DNA from: Bdellovibrio sp. BCCA | Lineage (GTDB): Bacteria; Bdellovibrionota; Bdellovibrionia; Bdellovibrionales; Bdellovibrionaceae | NCBI RefSeq assembly: GCF_037996825.1 | Contig: NZ_JBBNAC010000001.1 | Span: forward strand, 124,001 to 188,000 | Reading direction: 5' to 3' | DNA length: 64,000 nt | In this document: positions 17,964 to 26,235 of the stretch, one piece after another | Position numbering within the stretch: the first letter of the stretch is position 1 | Layout: every line of letters begins with the position of its first letter | Made by a program: the position numbers and the translations under genes | Notes under the pieces: generated by a model | The model's input: only the letters and a program-made list of their open reading frames with translations | The model's database searches: none | Told to the model about the DNA's origin: nothing

Positions 17964-18371
17964 TTAATCAACGACTGTGATTTTAATGCCGTGTTTTTTT
18001 AAAAGCTCGGCAAAAACACCGTCGCCTTCGGTCAGATTTCCAGAGAATGTGCCATCATAGATTTTTCCGTGGCCACACATGGGGGACTTTGATTTAAGAA
18101 GAGCTTCCATCGCGCCACAAAGCTTTGCGATCTGCAAAGCCTCAAGGGCCCCTTGGTGATACTGAGCTGTCACGTCTTCCCCTGATTTAGTAAGAACCTT
18201 ATCGCCAATACGTTCTGCCGGAGGACGGGGAGTGGAAAGACCGCCCATCTGTTCAGGGCAAACGGGAATCGCTTCGCCATTGCGAACCATTTCTTCAATG
18301 GAAGAGCGCGCTTGTGCTTTGCAATCGTACCGACAATGAACTCCCGAAAGGCAGGCGGAAACTATCTTCAT
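17964..18371 (-). CDS. DUF523 family protein (YbbK-like)
   Basis: 135 residues. ACLSGVHCRYDCK at the N-terminus, VCPEQMGGLSTPRPPAER in the middle and LKSKSPMCGHGKIYDG are the conserved blocks of DUF523, with four or more conserved cysteines that could bind metal or an FeS cluster. Function of the family is not settled. The ATG overlaps the end of mtgA by four bases, so it is the last gene of the envelope operon 17964-20758. Confidence 0.88.
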   Translation of the reverse strand: MKIVSACLSGVHCRYDCKAQARSSIEEMVRNGEAIPVCPEQMGGLSTPRPPAERIGDKVLTKSGEDVTAQYHQGALEALQIAKLCGAMEALLKSKSPMCGHGKIYDGTFSGNLTEGDGVFAELLKKHGIKITVVD

Positions 18372-19183
18372 TGTTCACTCTCTTCCATCTCTGCATTCTC
18401 TAGATCTTGCAACGTGGGAATTTCTTCGGCAGGAACATTGAGTTCTTCAGGAGGCGGTTCTGGTTGAAAGAAATAGGCCACTTGGTTCACGGCTACATCG
18501 TACTCGTCTTGAGAAATGCGGTTGTAGCGATACATGTCTTCAACAATGCGATTCAGACGTGTTTTTGCAAACGGTGTGAGTTCTTTACGATAATAAGATT
18601 TTGAATACTTAACAGGATTCGGAAGGACCATCGCAAGGAAGGCACTTTCTACGACTGAAAGTTCTGCCGGTGTTTTCTTGAAATAATATTTTGCTGCCGC
18701 TTTTACGCCGTAAATATCTTTACCGAACTCAACGACGTTAAGATATCTTTCTAAGATCTCTTTCTTCGTGAGTGTGTGCTCAATACGATCTGTGATGATA
18801 GCTTCAAGACCTTTACGAATGAAGGTGCGATCTTTGGTCAGAAACATGTTCTTTGCAAGCTGTTGAGTGATGGTAGAACCACCGCGCTTAAAAACTCCGG
18901 ACTCCCAGCCTTCGCGGGCATTTTTCTCAATCGCATCCCAATCAAAACCTTTGTGATTCCAGAAGTTGGAATCTTCGGTCAAGATTATCGCCTTTTGTAG
19001 ATTCGAAGAAATTTGCTTTAAAGGAACATAGTCTTTTGAACCAGGACAAAGTTCTACTTGATACATGCGAGTGACAAGACAGCCTTTAATTTCTTTTTCA
19101 GTAGGAAGCCAGTTCCAAAGAATGGCAACGGCTCCTGCCATTAAAGTGAATACACCAAGAGAAAAGAAAATGACCTTTTTCAT
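18368..19183 (-). CDS. mtgA: monofunctional peptidoglycan transglycosylase
   Basis: 271 residues with one N-terminal membrane helix (about 5-24) and a glycosyltransferase family 51 domain. EDSNFWNHKGFDWDAI carries the catalytic Glu, GGSTITQQLAKNMFLTKDR and KEILERYLNVVEFG the further GT51 motifs. It polymerises lipid II into glycan strands without a transpeptidase domain. The acidic C-terminal tail of about 30 residues, rich in Pro and Glu, is an extra part compared with short MtgA proteins. It overlaps DUF523 and follows the SDR gene by 7 bases. Confidence 0.92.
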   Translation of the reverse strand: MKKVIFFSLGVFTLMAGAVAILWNWLPTEKEIKGCLVTRMYQVELCPGSKDYVPLKQISSNLQKAIILTEDSNFWNHKGFDWDAIEKNAREGWESGVFKRGGSTITQQLAKNMFLTKDRTFIRKGLEAIITDRIEHTLTKKEILERYLNVVEFGKDIYGVKAAAKYYFKKTPAELSVVESAFLAMVLPNPVKYSKSYYRKELTPFAKTRLNRIVEDMYRYNRISQDEYDVAVNQVAYFFQPEPPPEELNVPAEEIPTLQDLENAEMEESEQ

Positions 19184-19190
19184 TCAGACC

Positions 19191-20177
19191 TTACGAAAGC
19201 AAACCTTGATCTTTCATCCACTGCACACTGTTGTGAATGGCTTCACGAGCCGGACGAGGTTTAAAATCAAGTTCGCTTTGCGCTTTGCTAGAATCAAACC
19301 AATGATACATCGTCGCGGTGTAAGCATTCTCACGGCTTAAAGGCCCTTTAAGACCCATCTTCTCCATGAAATCACCTACGGCACCGACAGCGTGAAGAAG
19401 ACCGTCAGGAAGTAAATGTGAAGGAGCTTTTACCCCAGCCTCTGCGGCGATCATAGCGAAAAGATCTTTGATAAGAATATTTTCACCTGAAAGAATGTAT
19501 CTTTCACCTTTGCGACCATTTTTCCAGGCGCTAAGAATGCCTGCTACTACGTCTTCCACGGCAACAACATTCACGCCACCTGAAGTGTAGAATTTGAGTT
19601 TTCCCTGAGCGACTTTCAACTGCATTTTGCGACTGCCTTTTTTAGCATCGCCTGCGCCATAGATCGTCGAAGGATTTAGCATGACGGCGTTGATTTCACC
19701 TTTATCGCAAGCCGCTTTCACGATTTGTTCGGCTTGGTGTTTGGTTTCAAAATAGCCAAGATTGAGATCCGCCACATTATAAGGGGATTCTTCGTTAAGA
19801 ATATCATTCGGCGTGTAGCCGGCACCGATCGCAACGACAGAGGAAAGATAAACCAGGCGACGGACTTTGTGTTCGCGACAGACCGAAACCACATTCGCTG
19901 TTCCCTGAACATTCACTTTATCCATCATAGCGCGCTGAGATTTTTTATAAGCGATCACTCCGGCCAAATGAAAAACCGTGTCGACACCTTTAAAGGCTTC
20001 TAAAAGCGAGTGGATGTCGGTTACATCCCCGTGAACATACTTGCAGTTAACACCTTCTAATTCGGAGATATCACTTTTAGGACGAACCAAGGCGTAAACA
20101 TTGTGACCTTCGTTCACAAGGGCTTTGGTCACCCAGCTTCCTAAAAAACCATTGGCGCCAGTAACAAGAATTTTCAT
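19191..20177 (-). CDS. NAD-dependent epimerase/dehydratase (extended SDR)
   Basis: 328 residues. VTGANGFLGSWV is the Rossmann glycine-rich loop, and YFETK supplies the Tyr-x3-Lys catalytic pair at about 145-149. The family includes sugar epimerases, dihydroflavonol reductase-like and 3-beta-hydroxysteroid dehydrogenase-like enzymes; the variable C-terminus does not fix the substrate. The start overlaps the end of the PAP2 gene by four bases, so a role in lipid or envelope sugar metabolism is plausible but unproven. Confidence 0.88.
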   Translation of the reverse strand: MKILVTGANGFLGSWVTKALVNEGHNVYALVRPKSDISELEGVNCKYVHGDVTDIHSLLEAFKGVDTVFHLAGVIAYKKSQRAMMDKVNVQGTANVVSVCREHKVRRLVYLSSVVAIGAGYTPNDILNEESPYNVADLNLGYFETKHQAEQIVKAACDKGEINAVMLNPSTIYGAGDAKKGSRKMQLKVAQGKLKFYTSGGVNVVAVEDVVAGILSAWKNGRKGERYILSGENILIKDLFAMIAAEAGVKAPSHLLPDGLLHAVGAVGDFMEKMGLKGPLSRENAYTATMYHWFDSSKAQSELDFKPRPAREAIHNSVQWMKDQGLLS

Positions 20178-20758
20178 GGTGTGACAGTCCCTTCTGAATC
20201 AAGTCGAAGAAGCAATTTTTGGCAGAGACGAGAAAATAAAAGTCCAAAGAGACAACCCAAAAGACCGCCGCAAATAACGTCTGTGGGAAAATGCACGCCA
20301 TTGTAAACGCGACTGTATGCCACTAATGTTGCGACGGTATAAAGTGGTATAGAGGCCGGAGGAAAAATCGCGCTCGTAAAGCTAGCAAACGTGAACATAT
20401 TGGTAGCGTGATTTGAAACGAAGCTAAAGCCTCCAAAAGGAGCGCGCACCTGAACCGTCAATCCTTGAGTTTCCGCAGGCCGCGGTCGCTGCACGGTTTT
20501 TTTAAGAGCCCAGTTGCCAAAACCATCAGATGCTCCAACAGCAAGAACGCAGAAGAAAAAAATCACGAGACCTTTTTTCAGTCCTCGGCGCCAGATGAAA
20601 ATCGCAAGGATCAGAGGCACCATCACGGTTTTAAAAAACGGCGTCTTGTGAAGGTCTGTGATGAATGGAAAAAACTGATCGGCCCAAGCCGCAGTCCACT
20701 GGGAATTCACCAATACAAAAAGGCTCTTATCGAGGTTCAAGATAAAATCGAGCATCAT
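20174..20758 (-). CDS. PAP2-family membrane phosphatase
   Basis: 194 residues with five or six membrane helices. The three phosphatase motifs are present in order: KKTVQRPRP, SFVSNHATN and YSRVYNGVHFPTDV, giving the catalytic His pair and Asp. Relatives act on undecaprenyl pyrophosphate, phosphatidylglycerophosphate or lipid A 1-phosphate (LpxE/PgpB/BacA-like). Being first in an operon with an SDR and MtgA, recycling of the undecaprenyl carrier is a reasonable guess. It lies divergent from motA with a gap under 100 bases. Confidence 0.88.
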   Translation of the reverse strand: MMLDFILNLDKSLFVLVNSQWTAAWADQFFPFITDLHKTPFFKTVMVPLILAIFIWRRGLKKGLVIFFFCVLAVGASDGFGNWALKKTVQRPRPAETQGLTVQVRAPFGGFSFVSNHATNMFTFASFTSAIFPPASIPLYTVATLVAYSRVYNGVHFPTDVICGGLLGCLFGLLFSRLCQKLLLRLDSEGTVTP

Positions 20759-20850
20759 GACGACTTTACCCTAGTTTTTCGCTCGCAAAAAGTCTAGGTC
20801 TTCATGAGGTCCAAGTGTCTTGTATGGTTCACTGTGGCAATATTCTAAAC

Positions 20851-21603
20851 ATGGATAAAGCAACATGGTTAGGCCTGCTCGTAGGCTTCGGTGGGATTTT
20901 GCTCGGAAACCTTCTCGAAGGCGGGCACATGAGTTCGCTCATGCAACTGACGGCATTCATTATCGTTCTTGCGGGAACAATTGGAGCCGTGATGGTTTCA
21001 AGTTCAGAAAAAGATCTTAAGACGGGTCTTCATCTCGCCAAAAAAGCATTTCAAAAAGAAGAAAGTGACGCCAAAAAACGCATCCAAGAGATCGTGGATT
21101 GCGCGCGCATTGCTAAAAAAGAATCTCTTCTTTCATTGGAAGCACGTATCAATCGTATCGACGATCCCCTCTTTAAAGGAGTTCTCAGAAATATTGTCGA
21201 TGGGGTCGAGGCAGAAACCATTCGCGACATTTTTGAGACACGCATTGAAACTGAAGAAGAAGAAATGCTGGCAGGAGCGAAAATTTGGACCGACGCTGGC
21301 GGTTTTGCTCCCACCATCGGAATCATCGGTGCGGTTCTTGGTCTGATTCATGTGATGGGGAATTTAACGGATACAAGTAAGCTCGGGGCAGGGATTGCCG
21401 TCGCCTTTGTTGCTACCGTGTATGGTGTGAGTTCCGCCAACCTTTTGTTTTTACCGTTAGGCAATAAACTAAAAAGAAAAGTGCAGTCCATTTCCCGAGA
21501 AAAGCAGATGGTGCTTGAGGGAGGACTTCTTATTGCCAGTGGAATGAATCCCGTCGTTCTTGAGCAAAAACTTTTTGCCTTCTTAAACGAAGAGCAAAAG
21601 TAG
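20851..21603 (+). CDS. motA: flagellar motor stator protein MotA
   Basis: About 250 residues from the ATG at 20851 (MDKATWLG), which matches where MotA proteins begin; in-frame GTG 20815 with GAGGT just upstream would add 12 residues. Four membrane helices occur, two at the N-terminus and two (TIGIIGAVLGLIHVMG and the helix ending ANLLFLPLGNKL) after a long cytoplasmic loop. The conserved prolines PTIG and LPLG are present. With MotB it forms the ion channel that drives the flagellum. Bdellovibrio genomes carry several motAB pairs, so this may be one of a set. Confidence 0.92.
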   Translation: MDKATWLGLLVGFGGILLGNLLEGGHMSSLMQLTAFIIVLAGTIGAVMVSSSEKDLKTGLHLAKKAFQKEESDAKKRIQEIVDCARIAKKESLLSLEARINRIDDPLFKGVLRNIVDGVEAETIRDIFETRIETEEEEMLAGAKIWTDAGGFAPTIGIIGAVLGLIHVMGNLTDTSKLGAGIAVAFVATVYGVSSANLLFLPLGNKLKRKVQSISREKQMVLEGGLLIASGMNPVVLEQKLFAFLNEEQK

Positions 21604-21614
21604 GTTCTAGCTTT

Positions 21615-22361
21615 ATGGCAAGAAAACATAAAAAACATGAAGAGCACGAAAATCATGAAAGATGGCTGGTTTCCTATGCCGATTTCATTACGTTGCTTTT
21701 TGCGTTTTTTGTGGTGATGTACGCGACGTCCAACGCCAATGAAGAAAAACAAAAAGAATTTGAAGACTCCATCAAATTAAATCTGCACTTAGTAGGCAAT
21801 GGTTCGAACTCGAATGGCAACGCTATTGATGATGCAATTGCAGAACTTGTGATGCCCGTCGGAAATTATCCCCGCAAAGGTGGGCCGCAAGAAGTGGAAG
21901 ATTTTGTGGAAAGGTCTCTGGATAAGTCGATGGACGGAGACCAGAAAAAGCAGGCGATCCAGGATATCTATCATGACTCCGTCGGAGTTCGGATTGCACT
22001 CGCTGCTTCTACTTTTTTTCCGGAAGGTTCAGCAAAATTAAAAATGTCAGCGTTGACGTCTTTGGATAAAGTTGCCGACGTCCTTAAGACGAATAAAAAA
22101 AGAATTATTATTGAGGGTCACACTGATGATGTTCCTATCGTAGGACAGCTTTTCCCAAGCAACTGGGAACTCGCCGGAGGAAGAGCAACGGCTGTTGTCC
22201 GCTATTTCGTGAAATATCACAATTTAGATCCAAAACGCTTTGTCGCAATTTCTTACGGAGATCAAAAACCAATTGTTCCGAATGACAACGACGACCATCG
22301 AGCAATGAACCGTCGTATCGAGATCTTCATCGTCACCGACGATAAAAAAGTCGATATCTAG
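21615..22361 (+). CDS. motB: flagellar motor stator protein MotB
   Basis: 248 residues. A basic, His-rich N-terminus, one membrane helix with SYADFITLLFAFFVVMY whose Asp is the ion-binding residue, then an OmpA-like peptidoglycan-binding domain (IIIEGHTDDVPIVG and WELAGGRATAVVRYF, about 155-240). The plug region between is present. It is 11 bases after motA and ends just before a palindromic repeat and a terminator. Confidence 0.94.
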   Translation: MARKHKKHEEHENHERWLVSYADFITLLFAFFVVMYATSNANEEKQKEFEDSIKLNLHLVGNGSNSNGNAIDDAIAELVMPVGNYPRKGGPQEVEDFVERSLDKSMDGDQKKQAIQDIYHDSVGVRIALAASTFFPEGSAKLKMSALTSLDKVADVLKTNKKRIIIEGHTDDVPIVGQLFPSNWELAGGRATAVVRYFVKYHNLDPKRFVAISYGDQKPIVPNDNDDHRAMNRRIEIFIVTDDKKVDI

Positions 22362-22380
22362 AAAGGTACCAGGTACCTTT
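22362..22380. repeat. GGTACC palindrome, short form
   Basis: AAAGGTACC, a central A, and GGTACCTTT form a perfect 19-base palindrome right after the motB stop. It matches the inner palindrome of the unit at 12534-12602, so both belong to one repeat family. Confidence 0.7.
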
Positions 22381-22395
22381 TTCCCCAATAAAAAA

Positions 22396-22424
22396 GCCGA
22401 GACTTTGTGGGCCTCGGCGTTTTG
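22396..22424. terminator. bidirectional intrinsic terminator between motB and a convergent gene
   Basis: GCCGAG (22396-22401) pairs with CTCGGC (22413-22418); an A-run precedes and GTTTT follows. It can end motAB on the plus strand and the exported-protein gene on the minus strand. Confidence 0.8.
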
Positions 22425-22451
22425 GCAATAAGAAAGTATTTTACGGAGAGA

Positions 22452-23156
22452 TTATACGCACTCTTTGAGTTTCTTAACGATCTCAAGAGCTTTTGTACGG
22501 TCTACTTTTTTAACTTCCATGATCGCGTCTACGAAAGCTTCTTCAGAAGAACCTTTTTTGCCAGACTCAAGAATGGCATCGTGGCGCTCGATGATTTGTG
22601 TGTAAGAGTCGCGCTCTGCTTTAGAGAAGCTTGTCAAAATTGTTTCTGGCAAAGATTCTAGTTTGTTCAAAGCCGCTGTGACTTCAGCCATTTCAGTCGT
22701 GTTCAATTCTTTTGAAGATGTGCGAGCACCTGTCAAAGAAGAGTTTGCGATCAACTTCGCAGTTGCAGTCGCTGCATTGCTGATAGATTGACCTTCAGCT
22801 GCGTCACTCTTAGAAATTTCTGTCGCCATCTTTTTAGCTGCAACGATTGTTGCCAAGCTATCAAGGCGTTGAGTTGATTTCGTTGCATCGGCTTTCAAGG
22901 CCATTGAAAGGGCATTGTTTTTACCGGAAGAAAGCTGAAGCTCATTGATGATTTTGTCTTGAGCGATTTTTACTTGTTGTGCGCTCAAACCTTTTGAAGT
23001 CATTCCTTTACCGAAGGCAGACTCTTTGATTTGTTTTGAATATTCAACCAAAGCCTCACGAGCTGACTTCACGCCACCTACGGGTGCCGCGTGTGCCGGT
23101 GAGAAGGCCATTGCCATAGTCAATGCTGCCATTCCGATCATCAATTGCTTTTTCAT
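22452..23156 (-). CDS. exported helical protein of unknown function
   Basis: About 234 residues from the ATG that gives MKKQLMIGMAAL, preceded by GGGAGAG; a start further upstream would spoil the signal peptide. Signal peptide about 1-24, cut after AHA. The mature part is Ala/Lys/Glu/Ser-rich and almost wholly helical, with few aromatic residues and one Cys near the end. No family is recognised. It is the last gene of the exported cluster 22452-28501, and a 42-base hairpin lies in its leader. Amino-acid make-up suggests a soluble periplasmic or secreted protein. Confidence 0.75.
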   Translation of the reverse strand: MKKQLMIGMAALTMAMAFSPAHAAPVGGVKSAREALVEYSKQIKESAFGKGMTSKGLSAQQVKIAQDKIINELQLSSGKNNALSMALKADATKSTQRLDSLATIVAAKKMATEISKSDAAEGQSISNAATATAKLIANSSLTGARTSSKELNTTEMAEVTAALNKLESLPETILTSFSKAERDSYTQIIERHDAILESGKKGSSEEAFVDAIMEVKKVDRTKALEIVKKLKECV

Positions 23157-23191
23157 ACTCTCTCCCTTATTACCTGTTAATTTTTTGTACG

Positions 23192-23233
23192 AGGCACTCC
23201 AATTTTTGGGACTCTCCAATCCCGGAAGTGCCT
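23192..23233. promoter_or_regulatory. large hairpin in the leader of the 234-residue exported protein gene
   Basis: AGGCACTCC (23192-23200) pairs with GGAAGTGCCT (23224-23233) with one bulge, and an inner stem GGGA/TCCC (23208-23211, 23220-23223) sits inside. No T-run follows on the minus strand, so it is not an ordinary terminator there; on the plus strand it would be followed by AGTTTTATTT, but no plus-strand gene ends nearby. A processing, stability or control element is possible. Confidence 0.55.
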
Positions 23234-23284
23234 AGTTTTATTTAAAAGTTTCAAATATCTTAAGTATCAAATCCCGTACCAAGA

Positions 23285-26110
23285 TTAGTATTTTCCAGGC
23301 ATTGACATGCCTCTCATAGCAGCTAGTTTTGCTTGGATTTCGTTATTAAACTTCTGCTGTTCCATATTGAGACGTTTCACATTGCGAATCTTTTCCCAGC
23401 TCACAGCGTTTGCCATGCTTCCGTACATCATCACTTCTGAAGCAAGCGCTTGAAGATTTTCAAGAGCTGTCACAGCAAGATCTCTTTGTTGTTTATTCAA
23501 TTTCACAACAGCACCTTCTTGTGCATCGCCAACTCCCAACAACGTAGACACTTTTGTCAGTGCACCTTGAATGTTTGTAAGCTGTTCTTCAAGCTGGTAG
23601 TTTTCAAGATCAGATTGAATCACTTCGCGGCCTTCAGCTGTACCGACTTTAATGTGTTTGATAAGTCCATTAAGAACCGCAAACTGATTGTCGACTTCTT
23701 TAAGAGCAGCGTGAGCTGGTGCTGTTTCTAAAATGTGTGCAATATCAACTTTGAACTCTTTTGAAGGAGTCAAAAGTTCATTCAAAAGAGAAAGGTAAAC
23801 ACGCTCTTCCTGGAAAGCCGAGTTCATACCGCCGTTAAAGATCGGTCCACCTTCGTAGTAGCGTTTTTGTGCTTCACGATTGAAGTACAATTTCAAAGTT
23901 TTCCAAGGCGTATTGACGATCGGTCTTCCGTTAAAGAAGCTGCGACCTGGGTAATACACTGCCTTGACAAGTTTAACGACGATTTCATCGTAGCTCTTAC
24001 CATACTCTTCAAATGCTTTTTGCATTTGGCTTTCTGTTTTTTCTGTCCACCATTGCGGGAATGCTGATTCACCTTGGCCGCCAACTACGGAGGGACGAGC
24101 TTCGTTAATCAAGTAGCTGATCGCACCGTTATAAGTCTTTTTCGAAGCTGTTCTGAACGGGAATTTGTAAATGTTCTCAGCTGGCAATTGCGCCATTCCG
24201 AAGTGTTCACAGTTATTAAAATAATCACCTGCTGCTTTGATTTGTGGAGGCAAGAACACAGACGGGAAGCCCGCAGAGTTCTTCACAACTTTTTCGCCTT
24301 TTTCCACGTCAGGGCCGCACATCATCTGCATAAGAAGGTAGTCCGTGATTTTCGGAGTAAAGAACACACCGACTTGACGGTAGTAATTCGAACTCTTGAT
24401 TGTATCTGCAGAGGACGGAGCTTTTTCGTAAGCTGCCAAGAATCCACGACCTGGCTCCATCATTGGGATTGGAGCGCCCATGGAACTGTAAATTTCTCTT
24501 AAGATCTTTCTGTAATTCATCGATACAGAAAGATTTTGCGCAGAGTATGTGATTTCGCGGTAAAGCTCACTTAAGCCTTGGCCGATTTGTACACGCTCGC
24601 CTGTGCGAAGTTTACCAAGGAACGAAGCAATCTTTGTTTTTTCTGGCGGATAAAGGTATTTAGCGTCTTCACCTTTAAGAAGGTCATCTGCTTTAACAAC
24701 GGCATCGGCCACTGTATCAAGTTGCATGTTTTCGATAAACAATGGATTTGTGAAGTAAAGATCCTCTTTGCCTTCAGCCAAGTCTTTTGCCTTAACACCA
24801 TTCATTGGATAAATGATTTCAAGCGGTTTTACTTGAGATTCATTAAAGCGAGAGTTGCGCACTTCGTTCACGAAAGTGTTATAGAACGCGTAGCTTGTGT
24901 TAAACATCGAAGTCATTTGATGAAGAGCCTCAGACCAGTTTTGGTGAGCTTCATAAACTTCAGACATATTCATCATACGCCAATCGAGCATTTTCTTTCT
25001 AAAGTCTTTGATCTCAGCCTGAAGGTCTTTATCTGATCCGCTCCACTGAGATTTCTTCATAAGATTCATTTTTTCATTCAGCCGATCATTGATGTCATAG
25101 AACTCGGCTCCATCAAACATGTTCTTCCAGGCGTATGTGACTTTGCGATTGAGCCATGCATCGATAGCCACGAAGAACGCGATTTGCACGCCTTTTACAA
25201 GAAGAAGGCGAATGCCTTTTAGGTACATTGTACCTGGAACCAACCAAAGAGCGATATCAACACCTGTGATGCGAAGAACTGATTTTGTGATCACGGATTG
25301 GACCACACCGGCCAAACCTGAAGAGATCAACATAGAAACGATACCAGGAGCGAACTCCCAAACTTTCTTCTGAATCACAAGATATTCATAAGCTTTTGAG
25401 CAAGGATCTGCATCGATACCAGCTTCTTGATCTTTAGCTGTGACTTGTTTTCCCATCATCACTTTCGCACAAGCCATCACATTTGGATCTGAAGCCACTT
25501 GCGAAAGATAAGTTTGCAGGAAAGCCCCCACAGTCATTCCAAGATATGGAATCATATGGTGGAACTTTGGATTTTTCATGTACATCGCAAGAACGTTGGA
25601 AGTCACACCTTGGGAATACATAAACGTAAAGAAACCAAAAACACCAATCGGTGAAAGAGAGTGATCAATGTGTTGTTGCATTGCAATTGGGTTTTGCGAA
25701 TAGTTTGTAATAAGTTGGCCCGCAACCACAGCGCCCATTGCCACGAAGAAAATGGCAGATTCCGTCGGAAGATTTCTAACAGAGTGAGACCAAGCCGATT
25801 TATTCGCGGCTTTCACTCGAACCATCTCATCCATCATCATTTTATTTAAAGATTTTGGAGAGAATTTGCGCAGTTGCGTTTCTTCAGCAAATGGAACTTC
25901 CATCGCCAGTTTATTTGTTTTCTTATCGTAGACGAGGGCCTTTTTAGAGTTTTTATCTAGCTCCAAACGATAGCCGAGTGGTTCCAAATAATCGCGATAA
26001 GCAGCAAGCTGTGCTTTGTCTTTTTCACTCCATTCAGGAGCTGCCAAAACTGGGGAAATCACCATATTAATTGTGGCAATCGCAGTTAAGATCTTTTGGA
26101 ACCATTTCAT
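23285..26110 (-). CDS. very large secretory/membrane protein of unknown function
   Basis: 941 residues with a signal peptide (about 1-23, cut after VLA). Residues about 110-340 hold several hydrophobic segments (for example FFVAMGAVVAGQLI, IVSMLISSGLAGVV and GVQIAFFVAIDAWL), so the front third is probably in the membrane. The rest, about 340-941, is a long helical, charged domain without a known motif; a few Cys (near 215, 237, 611, 641) could form disulphides. I recognise no family. It has a 129-base gap to the 234-residue protein gene and follows the DUF4105 gene by 125 bases. The ATG has a good AAGGAG upstream. Confidence 0.85.
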   Translation of the reverse strand: MKWFQKILTAIATINMVISPVLAAPEWSEKDKAQLAAYRDYLEPLGYRLELDKNSKKALVYDKKTNKLAMEVPFAEETQLRKFSPKSLNKMMMDEMVRVKAANKSAWSHSVRNLPTESAIFFVAMGAVVAGQLITNYSQNPIAMQQHIDHSLSPIGVFGFFTFMYSQGVTSNVLAMYMKNPKFHHMIPYLGMTVGAFLQTYLSQVASDPNVMACAKVMMGKQVTAKDQEAGIDADPCSKAYEYLVIQKKVWEFAPGIVSMLISSGLAGVVQSVITKSVLRITGVDIALWLVPGTMYLKGIRLLLVKGVQIAFFVAIDAWLNRKVTYAWKNMFDGAEFYDINDRLNEKMNLMKKSQWSGSDKDLQAEIKDFRKKMLDWRMMNMSEVYEAHQNWSEALHQMTSMFNTSYAFYNTFVNEVRNSRFNESQVKPLEIIYPMNGVKAKDLAEGKEDLYFTNPLFIENMQLDTVADAVVKADDLLKGEDAKYLYPPEKTKIASFLGKLRTGERVQIGQGLSELYREITYSAQNLSVSMNYRKILREIYSSMGAPIPMMEPGRGFLAAYEKAPSSADTIKSSNYYRQVGVFFTPKITDYLLMQMMCGPDVEKGEKVVKNSAGFPSVFLPPQIKAAGDYFNNCEHFGMAQLPAENIYKFPFRTASKKTYNGAISYLINEARPSVVGGQGESAFPQWWTEKTESQMQKAFEEYGKSYDEIVVKLVKAVYYPGRSFFNGRPIVNTPWKTLKLYFNREAQKRYYEGGPIFNGGMNSAFQEERVYLSLLNELLTPSKEFKVDIAHILETAPAHAALKEVDNQFAVLNGLIKHIKVGTAEGREVIQSDLENYQLEEQLTNIQGALTKVSTLLGVGDAQEGAVVKLNKQQRDLAVTALENLQALASEVMMYGSMANAVSWEKIRNVKRLNMEQQKFNNEIQAKLAAMRGMSMPGKY

Positions 26111-26194
26111 GGCTTACTCCTTAGATACGTTTGTATCACTATGAATAGAAGCAAGCTTTGGGCCCCTCAGCTCAGTTTTATGAATAATTGGCAC

Positions 26195-26209
26195 GTCTCA
26201 GAGTGAGAC
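26195..26209. promoter_or_regulatory. GTC-N9-GAC palindrome upstream of the 941-residue protein gene
   Basis: GTCTCAGAGTGAGAC, a perfect 6+3+6 inverted repeat about 85 bases upstream of the start. Close relatives stand at 48844, 57029 and 61234, each upstream of an exported-protein gene. Candidate operator. Confidence 0.5.
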
Positions 26210-26235
26210 AGAGCCGTAACAGGTCACTAGGCTGT

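Noticed and set aside
24074-25036. Several long plus-strand open frames opposite the 941-residue protein gene
   Set aside because: They lie wholly inside that gene on the other strand, have odd composition (many Cys, Phe and His) and no domain.
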